In this document: piece after piece, positions 28,363 to 38,901 of the stretch
How the letters are laid out: each line of letters starts with the position of its first letter
How positions within the stretch are numbered: position 1 is the stretch's first letter
Assembly: GCF_011393025.1 (NCBI RefSeq)
Contig: NZ_JAAOEO010000004.1
Span: 1 to 64,000 of the forward strand
DNA from: Neobacillus terrae
Lineage (GTDB): Bacteria; Bacillota; Bacilli; Bacillales; Cytobacillaceae
Length of the DNA: 64,000 nt
Reading direction: 5' to 3'
Notes under the pieces: generated by a model
What the model saw: the letters and a program-made list of their open reading frames with translations, nothing else
What the model was told of the DNA's origin: nothing
The model's database searches: none
Made by a program: the position numbers and the translations under genes

Positions 28363-28758
28363 ATGGCAGCAATCATGCTTGGATTGCTTGGCTTTTCTAT
28401 TATTCTATTCATCATCTCTTTTTTTCAAAGAGATACATATAAATCCTTAAAGGATGAGTTTGACCAATTTACGATGCAGCAGGTCCAAGAGAATTATTTA
28501 CTAAAAAAGAAGCTAAAGGTTTTGGAAGAAGAATTATTAGTCAATGACATTGAGGCTCCTTCCGTTCCGTTAAGGTTCAAGGAAGAAGGCAGCCGAAACC
28601 AGAAGAGAGAAATTCATGATATTATTAAAAATCAGGTATTGGCTCTCGCACAGCAGGGGAAACCAATTGAACAGATTGCACAGCAATCCTCTCTTTCGAT
28701 TAATGAAGTATATGCCATTTTAAAAGAACTTTCCGAGTGGGGAAAAAACAATGGATAA
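28363..28758 (+). CDS. yqzD: Membrane-anchored coiled-coil protein, YqzD-like
   Basis: This 131-residue protein has one N-terminal transmembrane helix (residues 2-22), a charged coiled-coil stretch (about 30-62) and a C-terminal HTH-like segment (QVLALAQQGKPIEQIAQQSSLSINEVYAILKEL). The ATG at 28363 is preferred to a GTG 9 bases earlier because GAGGTG is then properly spaced. The position next to a YqzC-like gene and pst supports the name YqzD; function unknown. It overlaps yqzC by 8 bases. Confidence 0.72.
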   Translation: MAAIMLGLLGFSIILFIISFFQRDTYKSLKDEFDQFTMQQVQENYLLKKKLKVLEEELLVNDIEAPSVPLRFKEEGSRNQKREIHDIIKNQVLALAQQGKPIEQIAQQSSLSINEVYAILKELSEWGKNNG

Positions 28759-29227
28759 ACGCAGTCTGAGGGCTTTCGCCACTGGTATAATTTTTGCTTT
28801 AGGTATAATGGGAACTTTTTATTATTCTTTTCTTCCCCATGAAACAACTTCTTTCAGTAAACAGGCAGCAAAGGTTCAAGTAGAAAAAAGTGGCTATGTT
28901 GTAATGAAAAAAAATGAATATACAGCATTAAAAAATAAGGCCTCATTAAATAAAAGCCCATCGGTAACTGGCAAAAAAGGTACAGCTGAAACAAAAACCG
29001 AGGAGCCTGCTAAAAAAGAATATTCCTACCGCCTGGAAATAAAGTCAGGAATGACTACTGAGGATATCGTACACGAACTTGCAGTTCAAAAAATTATTGA
29101 AAATGAAAAGGAATTTACCTTTTTCCTGACCCAGCATCACTACGAGTCAAAGGTACAGCTTGGAAACTTTGAAGTCACAAGCAGCATGGATTATGAGCAA
29201 ATTGCAAGGATTATCACTAAACAATAA
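28751..29227 (+). CDS. yqzC: YqzC-like membrane-anchored protein
   Basis: This 158-residue protein has an N-terminal transmembrane anchor (residues 8-27), a lysine- and threonine-rich linker (70-95) and a C-terminal domain (YRLEIKSGMTTEDIVHELAVQKIIENEKEFTFFL...) like the LysM-like start of MltG/YceG transglycosylases, but without the catalytic domain. The overlap with yqzD means coupled expression. B. subtilis has yqzC-yqzD beside pstBB. Likely an envelope protein; exact role unknown. Confidence 0.75.
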   Translation: MDKRSLRAFATGIIFALGIMGTFYYSFLPHETTSFSKQAAKVQVEKSGYVVMKKNEYTALKNKASLNKSPSVTGKKGTAETKTEEPAKKEYSYRLEIKSGMTTEDIVHELAVQKIIENEKEFTFFLTQHHYESKVQLGNFEVTSSMDYEQIARIITKQ

Positions 29228-29235
29228 GTGTTTAA

Positions 29236-29279
29236 TAGTACAAAAAGGGACTTCTTAAATGAAGTCCCTTTTTGTACTA
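29236..29279. terminator. Bidirectional terminator between yqzC and phoU
   Basis: AGTACAAAAAGGGACTTC pairs almost perfectly with GAAGTCCCTTTTTGTACT, giving an 18-bp stem with A/T runs in both directions. It begins 8 bases after the yqzC stop. Confidence 0.9.
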
Positions 29280-29362
29280 TAGGAAGGCTAAATGAGTCAT
29301 GATATCTTTCATCATCTAGGTAACATTTTTAAAGACCCTTCATGTGTATGGGCTGCCTTTAA

Positions 29363-30022
29363 TTATGTGTTTAAATCGTATCGTTTCCCTGTCACAAGGA
29401 AGATAACATTTTCTGCAATGTTTGTAGTATGGTCTGCAATTCTTTCAATGTAACGGCAGACAAATGACAATTGGGTAATCTGATTGGTCGAAGAAGGTTT
29501 TTCTGGAATATAGCCCAAAAGCTCTTGCACAAGTCTGCCGTACATCTCATCTACTGCATCATCTTTTTCAGCACATTTTCGAGCAAGTGCTGCATCTTCG
29601 GTATAAAACGCTTTTAATGCTTCGTTAAGCATTTCTAGAGCCATATCCATCATTTTGGGTATATCAACAATTTCTTTAATATGTTTTTCTTTTCCGATAT
29701 GAAGGGCTGATTTAGCTATATTGACAGCCTGATCGGCAATACGCTCAACTTCAGAGGAAATCTTAAGTCCAACAAGGATTTTCCTCAAGTCCTTCGCAAC
29801 TGGTGATTGGGTTGCGATCATAAGAGTTGCTTTATCATCGATTTTGAATTCAAGTTCATCGATAACATTGTCAGCTTCAATTACCTGTTTTGCCTTTTCA
29901 AGGTCCTGCCTGATTAGAGCATCCATTGCTTCTTTTACTGCAATTTCTGAAAGTCTTGCCATTTCCAAAGACATATCTTTTAATTGTTTTAAGCTGCTGT
30001 CAAAATTTGATCTAGTATTCAT
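29363..30022 (-). CDS. phoU: Phosphate signalling/transport regulator PhoU
   Basis: PhoU links the Pst transporter to the PhoR histidine kinase and restrains phosphate uptake. The 219-residue protein consists of two three-helix repeats with metal-binding ExxxD-type motifs (DNVIDELEFKIDDKATLMIA in the first, EKDDAVDEMYGRLV in the second). It is the final gene of the pst operon, 18 bases after pstB. B. subtilis itself has no phoU in its pst operon, so this arrangement resembles other Bacillaceae. Confidence 0.93.
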   Translation of the reverse strand: MNTRSNFDSSLKQLKDMSLEMARLSEIAVKEAMDALIRQDLEKAKQVIEADNVIDELEFKIDDKATLMIATQSPVAKDLRKILVGLKISSEVERIADQAVNIAKSALHIGKEKHIKEIVDIPKMMDMALEMLNEALKAFYTEDAALARKCAEKDDAVDEMYGRLVQELLGYIPEKPSSTNQITQLSFVCRYIERIADHTTNIAENVIFLVTGKRYDLNT

Positions 30023-30039
30023 CCTTCATTCACCTCATA

Positions 30040-30813
30040 TTATCCGAATCTTCCTGTGATATAGCCTTCTGTTCTTTCGTCGGACGGCTGGGAGAAAATC
30101 TTTGAAGTTTCATCCAGTTCGATTAGCTCACCCATTAAAAAGAAAGCCGTTTTATCCGAAACACGGGCAGCCTGCTGCATATTATGGGTAACAATAACGA
30201 TTGTGTATTTTTCTTTCAATTCTAATATCATTTCTTCAATTTTCAGGGTAGAGATAGGGTCAAGAGCTGATGTAGGTTCATCCATTAAGAGCACATTAGG
30301 TTTTGTGGCGAGTGCTCTAGCGATGCAAAGCCTCTGCTGCTGTCCTCCTGATAGACCCAGCGCAGGAGCATTTAGCCGGTCCTTAACTTCATCCCACAGT
30401 GCAACATCCATTAAGGATTTTATTACGATTTCTTCGAGATCTCTTTTTCGTTTTTTCCCGTGAATCCTCGGGCCATATGCAATATTATCGAAAATAGATT
30501 GGGGAAATGGATTCCCTTTTTGGAACACCATCCCTACATTTTTCCTAAGATCTACAAGATCGAGTTTTTCATTGAGGATATTTTGTCCGTTATAGTTAAT
30601 CTCACCAGACATTTTAACCCCTGGGATAGAATTGATCATTAAATTTAATGTTTTGATAAAAGTAGATTTACCGCAGCCAGACGGACCAATAATAGCTGTC
30701 ACTTCTTTTTTGCGGATGGGAAAATTAATGTTCTTTAAAGCATGGTGGTCTCCATACCAAAGATTAAAATCCTTTACATCAAATGCTTTATCGGTGATTG
30801 TAAAAACTGACAT
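30040..30813 (-). CDS. pstB: Phosphate ABC transporter ATP-binding protein PstB (second copy)
   Basis: This 257-residue ATPase energises phosphate import. Walker A is GPSGCGKST (about residues 44-52), the signature [16 protein letters not shown] and Walker [14 protein letters not shown] are intact. It follows the other pstB by 12 bases; the two proteins are clearly related and correspond to the pstBA/pstBB pair of B. subtilis. They may form a heterodimer or be alternates. Confidence 0.95.
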   Translation of the reverse strand: MSVFTITDKAFDVKDFNLWYGDHHALKNINFPIRKKEVTAIIGPSGCGKSTFIKTLNLMINSIPGVKMSGEINYNGQNILNEKLDLVDLRKNVGMVFQKGNPFPQSIFDNIAYGPRIHGKKRKRDLEEIVIKSLMDVALWDEVKDRLNAPALGLSGGQQQRLCIARALATKPNVLLMDEPTSALDPISTLKIEEMILELKEKYTIVIVTHNMQQAARVSDKTAFFLMGELIELDETSKIFSQPSDERTEGYITGRFG

Positions 30814-30825
30814 TTTATTTCCCCC

Positions 30826-31629
30826 TTATCCAAACCGCCCGGAAATATATTCTTCTGTCTTTTTTTCGGAAGGATTTGTGAAGACATTTTCAGTAATATC
30901 ATATTCAATTAAATCCCCGCTTAGGAAGAAGGCTGTTTTATCCGAAATCCTTGAAGCTTGCTGCATGTTATGGGTGACGATAATAATGGAATAATCCTTT
31001 TTTAATTCCAAAATCAATTCTTCCACTTTTGCATTTGAAATTGGGTCAAGAGCTGATGATGGTTCGTCAAGCAGCATCACGGCCGGCTTCATTGCAATGG
31101 TGCGAGCTATACATAATCGCTGCTGCTGTCCCCCTGAAAGAGAAAGGGCAGATTTGTGAAGTCTGTCTTTTACTTCATCCCAAAGTGCAGCTTTCCTCAA
31201 GCTTTCTTCCACAATTTCATCCAATTTGCTTTTTTTGCGGATGCCTGAAAATTTCAATGCGTGAGTTATATTATTGTAAATGGATTTTGGAAAGGGATTT
31301 GGCTTCTGAAATACCATTCCAATTTCTTTTCTTAAAGCAACCACATTAACATCTTTAGATAAAAGATTAACATCTTCATAAAGGATTTCTCCCTCTGCTC
31401 TTGCTCCGGGAATTAAATCATTCATTCGATTGATGCTCCGTAAAAAGGTCGATTTACCACACCCCGAAGGACCAATCAAAGCAGTAATTCCCTTTTTATC
31501 TATATCCATACTAATTCCGTTTACGGCTCGTTTTTCACCGTAAAATATTTCTAGATTATTGACTTTCAAAATCTGTTCTTTTTGGATTGGTTGTACGGAA
31601 ACCGGTTTATCTTTCGTTGATACTGCCAT
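30826..31629 (-). CDS. pstB: Phosphate ABC transporter ATP-binding protein PstB (first copy)
   Basis: This 267-residue ATPase has Walker [10 protein letters not shown], signature [16 protein letters not shown] and Walker [14 protein letters not shown]. It carries about 20 extra N-terminal residues compared with the second copy. The ATG at 31629 with AGGTG 7 bases upstream is preferred to a TTG two codons before. It lies 16 bases after pstA in the operon. Confidence 0.95.
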   Translation of the reverse strand: MAVSTKDKPVSVQPIQKEQILKVNNLEIFYGEKRAVNGISMDIDKKGITALIGPSGCGKSTFLRSINRMNDLIPGARAEGEILYEDVNLLSKDVNVVALRKEIGMVFQKPNPFPKSIYNNITHALKFSGIRKKSKLDEIVEESLRKAALWDEVKDRLHKSALSLSGGQQQRLCIARTIAMKPAVMLLDEPSSALDPISNAKVEELILELKKDYSIIIVTHNMQQASRISDKTAFFLSGDLIEYDITENVFTNPSEKKTEEYISGRFG

Positions 31630-31645
31630 TACCAAACACCTCTCC

Positions 31646-32533
31646 TTATTTCGATGCAGTCATTTTTTTATGAACAAGACTGCCAATCCCCCGAGCTAAT
31701 AAGTTAAAAATCAAAACAGAAATAACTAGCACAGCCGCAGAACCATTCGCTACTTCTTTTACATCTGGAATTAATCCCTGAGTATTGACTGACCAAATAT
31801 GGACAGCAAGTGTTTCAGCCGGACGAAAAATATTTAATGGTGATGTTGACGAGAATGGATTCCAGTCAGAATAATCAAGCCGAGGTGTAGACAAACCTGC
31901 TGTAAATAATAAAGCAGCCGCTTCGCCAAAAACACGCCCTGCTGCAAGAATGGCACCAGTCAGAATAGAAGGAAATGCACTTGGTAATAAAATCGTCTTA
32001 ATAGTATGCCAGTGGGTAATACCCAAACCAAGGCTTGCTTCTTTAATATCCCGTGGTACGGATCGAATGGCATCCTCGCTTACACGCACCATTACAGGTA
32101 AGTTAAAAACAGTAAGAGCCAAGGCTCCGCCTAAAATGGTGTATCCCCATCCCGTTAATGTAACAAACATTAATAATCCAAACATCCCAATAACAATGGA
32201 AGGGAAAGATGCAAGCACTTCAACACAAACTCGAATAAAATCAGTAACTTTTCCTGGTTTTGCATATTCAGCCATATAAATTCCGCCGCCAAGACCAAGC
32301 GGAACAGTAATAATCATTGTAATAATTAGCACATAAAATGAATTAAATATTTGATCCCGAATTCCGCCTCCGGCTAATAAATTGCTGGATGGCTTAGTTA
32401 AAAAATCAATTGAAATTTGTTTAACACCATTAACTAAAATGAAATAAAATAACCCAATCAGCAAGGAAATGATAATAACGGCAATTGTAACAAAAATTCC
32501 GGTTGCTATTCGATCTGATGTTTTACTGCTCAT
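31646..32533 (-). CDS. pstA: Phosphate ABC transporter permease PstA
   Basis: This 295-residue inner-membrane subunit has six helices and the EAA-type loop [19 protein letters not shown] with which PstB docks. The ATG at 32533 is supported by AAGGAGG and shares one base with the pstC stop (TAATG), so translation is coupled; the longer open frame into pstC is not used. Confidence 0.95.
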   Translation of the reverse strand: MSSKTSDRIATGIFVTIAVIIISLLIGLFYFILVNGVKQISIDFLTKPSSNLLAGGGIRDQIFNSFYVLIITMIITVPLGLGGGIYMAEYAKPGKVTDFIRVCVEVLASFPSIVIGMFGLLMFVTLTGWGYTILGGALALTVFNLPVMVRVSEDAIRSVPRDIKEASLGLGITHWHTIKTILLPSAFPSILTGAILAAGRVFGEAAALLFTAGLSTPRLDYSDWNPFSSTSPLNIFRPAETLAVHIWSVNTQGLIPDVKEVANGSAAVLVISVLIFNLLARGIGSLVHKKMTASK

Positions 32534-33453
32534 TAGATTTTCCTCCTTGCTGAAAGATATCGAATAATTAAAATAAAGACAAATGAAATAACTAACAAAA
32601 TTAATCCCATTGACCAAAGAACATTGTTATCTACGCTTCCAAATGTAGTATTACCCATGTTCAGGGTAATGATTGTTGTAAGTGTTCCCGATGCATCTAA
32701 AATGCTATGCGGAAATTTGCTTACATTCCCGATTACCATCTGAACAGCGAGCGCCTCACCAAATGCTCTGGCCATACCAAGAACAATTGCAGTTAAAAGG
32801 GATGGCATAGCTGCAGGTATTAACACTTTTCGAATCGTTTGCCATCGTGTTGCACCAAGAGCATATGAACCTTCCCGAAGAGCTTTAGGAATTGTGGCCA
32901 TAGCGTCAGTAGCGATAGTGGTTATCGTTGGGAGAATCATTACAGAAAGAACAATCATACCTGAAAGAAGACTAAAACCTAATCCTCCGACATGATCTCT
33001 AATAAAAGGGACCAACACTGTAAGCCCGATGAATCCATAAACAACAGATGGAATTCCAACTAGAAGTTCGATAACAGGCTGTAAAACTTTCCTTCCCCAG
33101 GAAGGAGCAATTTCTGTCATAAATATTGCAGCACCTATCCCAAGAGGTGCCGCAACCAGCGCTGCTAAAAAAGTAACAGCAAATGAACCGAAAATAAAAG
33201 GAAGGGCTCCATATACCGGATTCTTCTGATTAGTTGGATCCCAAATTTTACTGGTTAAGAACTCAATAAGACTTACACCGTTATTGATAAATGCCTGTAA
33301 ACCTTTTTGGCCAATGAAAATAGTAATCGAAATTGTTGCAGCGATCATAATAATGGCAGACAAAAAAACAAGAATCCTGCCTCTGACTTCCCCATCCATC
33401 CAGCTTTTTTTAGATTTTAATAATCTGTCTTTTGCAGGAACCACTTTTTCCAT
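32533..33453 (-). CDS. pstC: Phosphate ABC transporter permease PstC
   Basis: This 306-residue permease has six predicted membrane helices, and the EAA-loop sequence TDAMATIPKALREGSYALGATRWQTI is visible near residue 195. With PstA it forms the channel for phosphate delivered by PstS. It follows pstS after a 76-base gap that contains a strong stem-loop. Confidence 0.95.
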   Translation of the reverse strand: MEKVVPAKDRLLKSKKSWMDGEVRGRILVFLSAIIMIAATISITIFIGQKGLQAFINNGVSLIEFLTSKIWDPTNQKNPVYGALPFIFGSFAVTFLAALVAAPLGIGAAIFMTEIAPSWGRKVLQPVIELLVGIPSVVYGFIGLTVLVPFIRDHVGGLGFSLLSGMIVLSVMILPTITTIATDAMATIPKALREGSYALGATRWQTIRKVLIPAAMPSLLTAIVLGMARAFGEALAVQMVIGNVSKFPHSILDASGTLTTIITLNMGNTTFGSVDNNVLWSMGLILLVISFVFILIIRYLSARRKI

Positions 33454-33485
33454 AAAAATAAAACACCCCTAAAATTACGTGATAA

Positions 33486-33517
33486 ACAGGGTAAAGCTTA
33501 AACAGCATTTACCCTGT
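33486..33517 (-). promoter_or_regulatory. Stem-loop between pstS and pstC
   Basis: ACAGGGTAAA and TTTACCCTGT form a perfect 10-bp stem with a 12-base loop, 13 bases after the pstS stop. There is no strong T-run, so it looks like a partial attenuator or an mRNA-stabilising end that gives more pstS than permease message. Confidence 0.7.
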
Positions 33518-33529
33518 CAGTCAAAATGC

Positions 33530-34438
33530 TTATTTATTTGTAGTTTTTCCAGCAGCGTCACGTTCTACCTTCATTTTTGTTACAGGAATATAGCCTTGTT
33601 TTGGTAATAAAGTTGTTTGAACTTCATCACTAGTCATATAATCAAGGAAAGCTTTCGCTACTTCGTTAGCCTCACCTTTTGTATACATATGTTCATAAGC
33701 CCATACAGGGAATTTTCCTGATTGAATATTTTCATTGCTTGCTTCAACGCTATCGATAGACAATTTCGTTACAGTATCATCAGTGAAGTATGAAAGTGCA
33801 AGATAACCGATTGCTCCAGGTGTTTCAGCAATGATTTTCTTAACTGTATTTGAAGCATCTTCAGTAATTCCTTGCGCAGGTGTTGCACCATCTAATGCGA
33901 ACTTATTAAATACTGCGCGTGTACCGGAAGATTCAGGACGGTTTACAAGTGTGATTTTTTGGTCAGCTCCGCCAAGCTCTTTCCAGTTAGTGATTTTGCC
34001 TGTAAACACTTTAATTAAATCAGCTTTTTTAATATCTTTAATTTTTGCTTTAGGGTTAACTGCAGCTGTCATACCAACTACAGCAACTTTGTTGTCTTTA
34101 AGTCCTTCAATTTTCTTTTCTTCAGCAAAAACATCGGAGTTACCAATTTGAACGGCACCTTGTGAAACTTGTGATAAACCTGTACCAGATCCACCGCCGT
34201 TTACTTGAATGCTGACTTTAGTATTTTTATTCATAAATTCTTCAGCTGCAGCAGAAGCTAATGGCTGCAATGCAGTTGAACCGGAAAGTACTAATGACCC
34301 AGATAGTTCTTTATTTCCTGCTGTTTTATTGTCTGCTTTGTTGCCGTCTTTTTTATCAGCAGCTCCACCGCAAGCAGCTGCAAATACCATTAATGCTGCT
34401 AGCATCATCAGTAGGCCTAACTTCTTGAAATTTTTCAT
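33530..34438 (-). CDS. pstS: Phosphate-binding lipoprotein PstS
   Basis: PstS captures phosphate outside the cell for PstCAB. The 302-residue protein has a signal peptide with lipobox FAAAC (C23). Phosphate-binding regions are visible: SGSTALQPL (about residue 54), GGGSGTGLSQV and RPESSGTRAVF. The ATG at 34438 fits the signal peptide; the frame extends further but through the promoter region. A PhoP box lies 64 bases upstream. Confidence 0.96.
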   Translation of the reverse strand: MKNFKKLGLLMMLAALMVFAAACGGAADKKDGNKADNKTAGNKELSGSLVLSGSTALQPLASAAAEEFMNKNTKVSIQVNGGGSGTGLSQVSQGAVQIGNSDVFAEEKKIEGLKDNKVAVVGMTAAVNPKAKIKDIKKADLIKVFTGKITNWKELGGADQKITLVNRPESSGTRAVFNKFALDGATPAQGITEDASNTVKKIIAETPGAIGYLALSYFTDDTVTKLSIDSVEASNENIQSGKFPVWAYEHMYTKGEANEVAKAFLDYMTSDEVQTTLLPKQGYIPVTKMKVERDAAGKTTNK

Positions 34439-34501
34439 TTCTTTTATTCCCCCTAAGAGATATGGTTGTTTTGTCCTACAGGTATTAGAATAAAGCTTAA
34501 G

Positions 34502-34561
34502 TGTTAACCCCGTTTTAATACTTTGTAAATGTTTTGTAAATGTTTGTTTAGTTAATGTAAA
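34502..34561 (-). promoter_or_regulatory. PhoP box array of the pst operon
   Basis: On the minus strand six TTTACA/TTAACA-like hexamers recur with an 11-base period: TGTAAA forms at 34556 and 34535 and 34524, TGTTTA near 34545, and TGTTAA at 34502 with a weaker site at 34513 (plus-strand reading). A -10-like TATTCT follows. This is the classic PhoP-P binding layout, so the pst operon should be induced by phosphate starvation. Confidence 0.85.
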
Positions 34562-34626
34562 TTTCTGAATCCTTCCTTTCAATAATTAATAGGCTTATTT
34601 TTCCCGCATACTCTAAAAAAACTCAT

Positions 34627-34662
34627 AAAAAAATCGCCTCCACTTTAGGAAGCGATTTTTTT
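34627..34662 (-). terminator. Terminator of pbpA
   Basis: AAAAATCGC pairs with GCGATTTTT, with an additional TCC/GGA step, and ends in a T-run on the minus strand, just after the pbpA stop. Confidence 0.8.
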
Positions 34663-34665
34663 TAT

Positions 34666-36831
34666 TTATTGTCCTGTTAATGTTTGAGTATCAGCAGTAT
34701 TTTGGCCTGCGGCAGGAGTTACTGGAACTGCTGCGTTCTGATCTGCGCCTGGCACTGCCCCAGGCTGAGACATTCTTTGCTTCTTTAAATCAAAATAGGC
34801 ATCTAAAGCTCTTCGGCCGATATAGTTACTAGTACTACGGCCATTGGCTCCCTGATACGCCCAAGGAACTAATACAGCAATAGACACTTCCGGATTATCA
34901 TAAGGTGCATAGCCCACTAGACTTAGGTTCATCACCTCGGGAGCCTCTTTTCCATATTTCTTTCGGTCGGGACCATCATAAAAAGCCTGGGCTGTTCCGG
35001 TTTTACCAGCAAAAACGTATTTGGCCCCATGGAAATATCTCACCGCGGTTCCATCGCCTACATTTCCAACCATATAAAAACCTTTTTTCACCCTGTCTAT
35101 CCATTCAGGTTTGGCATCTATCCGGTTAAGGACTTTTGGCTCGATTTCCTGCATGACAGGACCTAATTCTTTATTATCTGCACCTGGCTCTCTAATCTCT
35201 TTAACAAGGTGAGGCTGAACCCTGTATCCTCCATTTGCAATGGTTGAGACATATTGAGCCAGCTGCATTGGAGTGTACGTATCATATTGTCCAATAACAA
35301 GGTCCAGCAGCAAACCTGGTGTTTTATCAGGACCAGGGAAACCTGTTGCCTCATTTGGAAGATCAATTCCTGTTCTAACCCCAAGTCCAAATTGGCTAAA
35401 AGATTGTCTGATAGTACTAAAAGCCTTTGTATCTATTGGCAGCGGTTGATTTAGTTCATAATGGCCTTTTGCTATAGCAATAGCTGTTTTCCACATATAT
35501 ACGTTAGAAGAAACCTGAAGCGCCCTTAAATCATTGATTGTTCCAAAGTTCTTCCATGATTTTTTTACAGGTGTATGTGCAATCTTAAGAGGTGAATCAT
35601 ATTGAGTAGATCCCGGATGTATGGCACCTGTTTTATAACCAGTTAGGACTGTCGCACCTTTAACCGCTGATCCAACGTTATACGATGTTGAAATATTACC
35701 TAGCGCGAAATCATTCATTTTTCCATCCTTGCCAATTTGTTTCCCCGCCATGGACAAAATTTCCCCTGTATGGGGATCCATCATGACAACAAAAGCACGA
35801 TCAAGAAGTTGAGCACCTTTCTCCTTTTTCGCTGCTTTTAATTCCTCTTCTAAAATCTTTTCTACTTGAGACTGAAGATCCATATCAATGGTAAGCACAA
35901 GGTCTTTGCCTCGCTCTCCTTCTGATACTACTTCGGTGGAAATAACATTTCCGGCTTTATCTGTTTTATTTTTGACCTTTCCTTTTTCACCATGAAGAAC
36001 GTCTTCATATTGCTTTTCAATATAACTCTTTCCGACACGCTCATTACGGCTGTAACCCCTTGCCAGATAATAATCAAGCTGTTCTTTTGGAATACCCTCG
36101 TCAGAGGTGGTTACACCGCCAAGTACTGTTCGAAGCGTACTGCCAAATACATAATTTCTATTCCAGTCGGTTGTTGTATTTACCCCTGGCAGATTTTCAA
36201 GATTTTCACTGACTACAGCAAATTCCTGTGGAGTTACATCCTTATTCTTTACCATTTGCGGAGTCAATGCATATCCACTATTAAATTGCCTGAAAATAGC
36301 CAATACTTCTTTATCGTGATCCGTGATTTGAGCCAGGTCTTTGGCGGATACACTTTTTAGCTGAAGCTTGTACAAATCTTTATCGTCCAGCTTCTTTTGC
36401 TTAAATTCTTCCCATTCTTTATCAGTAATCTTTGCTTTTGCTTCATTAGGATGCTTCAGGAGCCAAAAATCCTTCATGTCTCGCTCCTGGATTTTTTTTA
36501 TATCCATATTAATAAGCTTTGAAAGCCTTTCTGCAACCTGGAGCATTTCTTTCGGGCTTGTATTTTGTGATTTTGTATAAGTGATTGCATTGAGGGGAGT
36601 ATTATCGACGATGACTTTTCCGTTTCTGTCAAACATCTTCCCTCTCGGTACAGGATTATTGGTTGTTATGTCTGATGTTCTTTCAATTTCCCGTTTAAAA
36701 TCATTTCCATATACAATCTGAACAACACCAAGCCTTAGGATTAGGGCTGAAAAGAGAACGAATACAACGAAGAATAAAATATTTAACCTTAAAGGGACAT
36801 GTGTCTTTTTCTTCTTCTTATTTGTTACCAA
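34666..36831 (-). CDS. pbpA: Class B penicillin-binding protein PBP2A (transpeptidase)
   Basis: This 721-residue elongation-type transpeptidase cross-links peptidoglycan of the side wall. It has a cytoplasmic basic tail, one membrane helix (about 17-37), the pedestal/dimerisation domain ([13 protein letters not shown] near 62) and a transpeptidase domain with SAVK (active serine S388), SSN and KTGTA. The C-terminus ends in a Pro/Ala/Gln-rich low-complexity tail (about 685-721). It corresponds to B. subtilis PbpA, placed upstream of pst as there. Confidence 0.94.
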   Translation of the reverse strand: MVTNKKKKKTHVPLRLNILFFVVFVLFSALILRLGVVQIVYGNDFKREIERTSDITTNNPVPRGKMFDRNGKVIVDNTPLNAITYTKSQNTSPKEMLQVAERLSKLINMDIKKIQERDMKDFWLLKHPNEAKAKITDKEWEEFKQKKLDDKDLYKLQLKSVSAKDLAQITDHDKEVLAIFRQFNSGYALTPQMVKNKDVTPQEFAVVSENLENLPGVNTTTDWNRNYVFGSTLRTVLGGVTTSDEGIPKEQLDYYLARGYSRNERVGKSYIEKQYEDVLHGEKGKVKNKTDKAGNVISTEVVSEGERGKDLVLTIDMDLQSQVEKILEEELKAAKKEKGAQLLDRAFVVMMDPHTGEILSMAGKQIGKDGKMNDFALGNISTSYNVGSAVKGATVLTGYKTGAIHPGSTQYDSPLKIAHTPVKKSWKNFGTINDLRALQVSSNVYMWKTAIAIAKGHYELNQPLPIDTKAFSTIRQSFSQFGLGVRTGIDLPNEATGFPGPDKTPGLLLDLVIGQYDTYTPMQLAQYVSTIANGGYRVQPHLVKEIREPGADNKELGPVMQEIEPKVLNRIDAKPEWIDRVKKGFYMVGNVGDGTAVRYFHGAKYVFAGKTGTAQAFYDGPDRKKYGKEAPEVMNLSLVGYAPYDNPEVSIAVLVPWAYQGANGRSTSNYIGRRALDAYFDLKKQRMSQPGAVPGADQNAAVPVTPAAGQNTADTQTLTGQ

Positions 36832-36933
36832 TTGTTTATCACACTTTCTTTAATGGATTCCACTTTCTCCATTTTAAAAGAAACTCAAACTTTTTTCCAA
36901 GAGTAAACCTTACCATTTTTTAAAATCGCTAAA

Positions 36934-38151
36934 TCAGGCAGTGGATAATTTGACCTTTCTAATAAACCAATAAATACAGGTATGTCCTGCTCCCAACACC
37001 AGCAAGATGACAGGAATGCTTTTTTCCTCATTAAACAAGGTGATGGCCCCAAGAAAAATTAGAATGGAGACAATTCGGCCTGCATTAATAAAAATCTCCC
37101 TGACCACCACGTATTCTATTCTCATTTCAGCTGCCTTCCAGCTTTGGCCAATGACATCATAGGTCATTGACACATATGGTACGAGTAAAATAGGATAGGC
37201 TGTTGCTATTAACGCTGCATAAATCAGCAGCTTATAAAAAGTAACATCCCAAACAATAAAGAAAATAGCCACGTAGAGAATAATTCCGCCAATCAGTATC
37301 GCTTTTTTTCGATGATTTTTTTTAATCATTCGGGATACTGTAAAATAAGCAATAAATGAAATACCGGAGTTAACGAGACCGTAAGTCCCCAAAGCTAATT
37401 CGCTTCCGGTTGATATAAATACAAAAACCGAAATGACAAACAAAAACGTCCCTTCTCTCAAGCCTTGGAAAAAATGGGCATGGGTTATGAGACGCCAATT
37501 TTGATTTTGTCTTCTTTCCTGCAAAATCCTAATAAAACAATACTTGCCGCTCGCTGGTCTCCTCTTTAGGAAAAAGCTTAAAAGAACAGCAAGTGCAAAT
37601 AATGCTAGAGAAATCCCAAAAACTACGCTGTACCCAGTGAATTTTTCAAGCCGTGAGATAATATATCCTGAGGCCATTGGGCCAATCATGCCTCCGGTTG
37701 ATCCCAATATCCCAAGAAATCCATTAAAAAAGTCCCTTGTTTCAGGTTCGGTTATTTCAAATGTCAGTACATTAAAAGCAAGCCAATAGAAGCCATATCC
37801 AATGCCTAAAAGACCGCCAAGTAGGAATAAAAATTTAGATGCATGCGTTCCGGCAAGCAGTACGGTTAAGTAAAAAACAGCCAAAAAAATGATGCCAATA
37901 CGAAATACAATTACCCTATCGACTTTTTTTGCCCACCTGCCAGCCAGTATAAAGGTTAAAGGCTGCATAACAACTATGGAAAGATTATATAATCCAAGAT
38001 CGGCAAATTGTCCTGATTGCTTCCAAAGATAAATATTCACAAAAGTGTTGGAAAGCGCGACACTGAGCGAATACAAACCTCCAATTATAAGAAGAAGAGC
38101 CAGGTCTCCTTTTAATTCGATGCCGCCCATTAATTTAAAATTTTTAATCAT
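36934..38151 (-). CDS. yqgE: MFS-type transporter YqgE
   Basis: This 405-residue membrane protein has about twelve hydrophobic segments and major-facilitator features (GRWAKKVDRVIVFRIG loop between helices 2 and 3). Substrate is unknown. It is between sodA and pbpA as in B. subtilis YqgE. No binding partner or regulator gene is attached. Confidence 0.88.
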   Translation of the reverse strand: MIKNFKLMGGIELKGDLALLLIIGGLYSLSVALSNTFVNIYLWKQSGQFADLGLYNLSIVVMQPLTFILAGRWAKKVDRVIVFRIGIIFLAVFYLTVLLAGTHASKFLFLLGGLLGIGYGFYWLAFNVLTFEITEPETRDFFNGFLGILGSTGGMIGPMASGYIISRLEKFTGYSVVFGISLALFALAVLLSFFLKRRPASGKYCFIRILQERRQNQNWRLITHAHFFQGLREGTFLFVISVFVFISTGSELALGTYGLVNSGISFIAYFTVSRMIKKNHRKKAILIGGIILYVAIFFIVWDVTFYKLLIYAALIATAYPILLVPYVSMTYDVIGQSWKAAEMRIEYVVVREIFINAGRIVSILIFLGAITLFNEEKSIPVILLVLGAGHTCIYWFIRKVKLSTA

Positions 38152-38247
38152 AGCAAACTCCCCTTTGTTAAGGGTAGTCTGTTACAACCAGCGGGTTCTT
38201 ATTCGTTTTTGGGAAATTTTGAATTAGAGGGGAACTTTTTAGGCAAA

Positions 38248-38278
38248 TAAAAAAGGCAAGCGAGATTGCCTGCCTTTT
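38248..38278 (-). terminator. Terminator of sodA
   Basis: AAAAGGCA and TGCCTTTT pair around a 12-base loop that contains more inverted bases, and a T-run follows on the minus strand, 15 bases after the sodA stop. Confidence 0.75.
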
Positions 38279-38292
38279 CTTAGTTATAAAAA

Positions 38293-38901
38293 TTATTTTG
38301 CTGAGCTGTAACGCTTGGATACTTCGTCCCAGTTTACAACGTTCCAGAAGTTAGTGATGTATTCTGGACGACGGTTTTGATAGTTAAGATAGTAAGCATG
38401 CTCCCAAACATCAAGACCAAGAACTGGAGTTTTACCTTCCATTAATGGAGAGTCTTGGTTTGGAGTGCTTGTTACTTCTAATTCGCCATTGTTAACAACT
38501 AGCCAAGCCCAGCCTGAACCGAAACGAGTAGTTGCTGCTTTTGCGAATTCTTCCTTGAAGTTTTCAAGGCTGCCAAACTTTGAGTTAAGTGCATCAGCAA
38601 GTTCACCAGTTGGCTCTCCGCCGCCATTTGGAGAAAGGATTTGCCAGAAAAGTGTGTGGTTAGCGTGGCCGCCACCGTTATTGCGAACTGCAGTACGTGC
38701 AGATTCAGGAACAGCATCGAGGTTAGAAATAACCTCTTCTACACTTTTAGAAAGAAGCTCTTCGTTACCTTCTAACGCATTATTAAGGTTAGTCACATAT
38801 GTGTTGTGGTGCTTTGTGTGGTGAATATTCATTGTTTCCTTGTCAATATGAGGCTCAAGAGCATCATAAGCATAAGGTAATTGTGGTAATTCGAATGCCA
38901 T
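38293..38901 (-). CDS. sodA: Superoxide dismutase (Mn type)
   Basis: It dismutates superoxide to hydrogen peroxide and oxygen. The 202-residue protein has metal ligands H27 (in [12 protein letters not shown]), a histidine in [10 protein letters not shown], and D and H of [25 protein letters not shown] and GSGWAWLVV are typical. AGGAGG precedes the ATG. It is a single-gene unit with its own terminator. Fe rather than Mn use cannot be excluded by sequence. Confidence 0.96.
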   Translation of the reverse strand: MAFELPQLPYAYDALEPHIDKETMNIHHTKHHNTYVTNLNNALEGNEELLSKSVEEVISNLDAVPESARTAVRNNGGGHANHTLFWQILSPNGGGEPTGELADALNSKFGSLENFKEEFAKAATTRFGSGWAWLVVNNGELEVTSTPNQDSPLMEGKTPVLGLDVWEHAYYLNYQNRRPEYITNFWNVVNWDEVSKRYSSAK

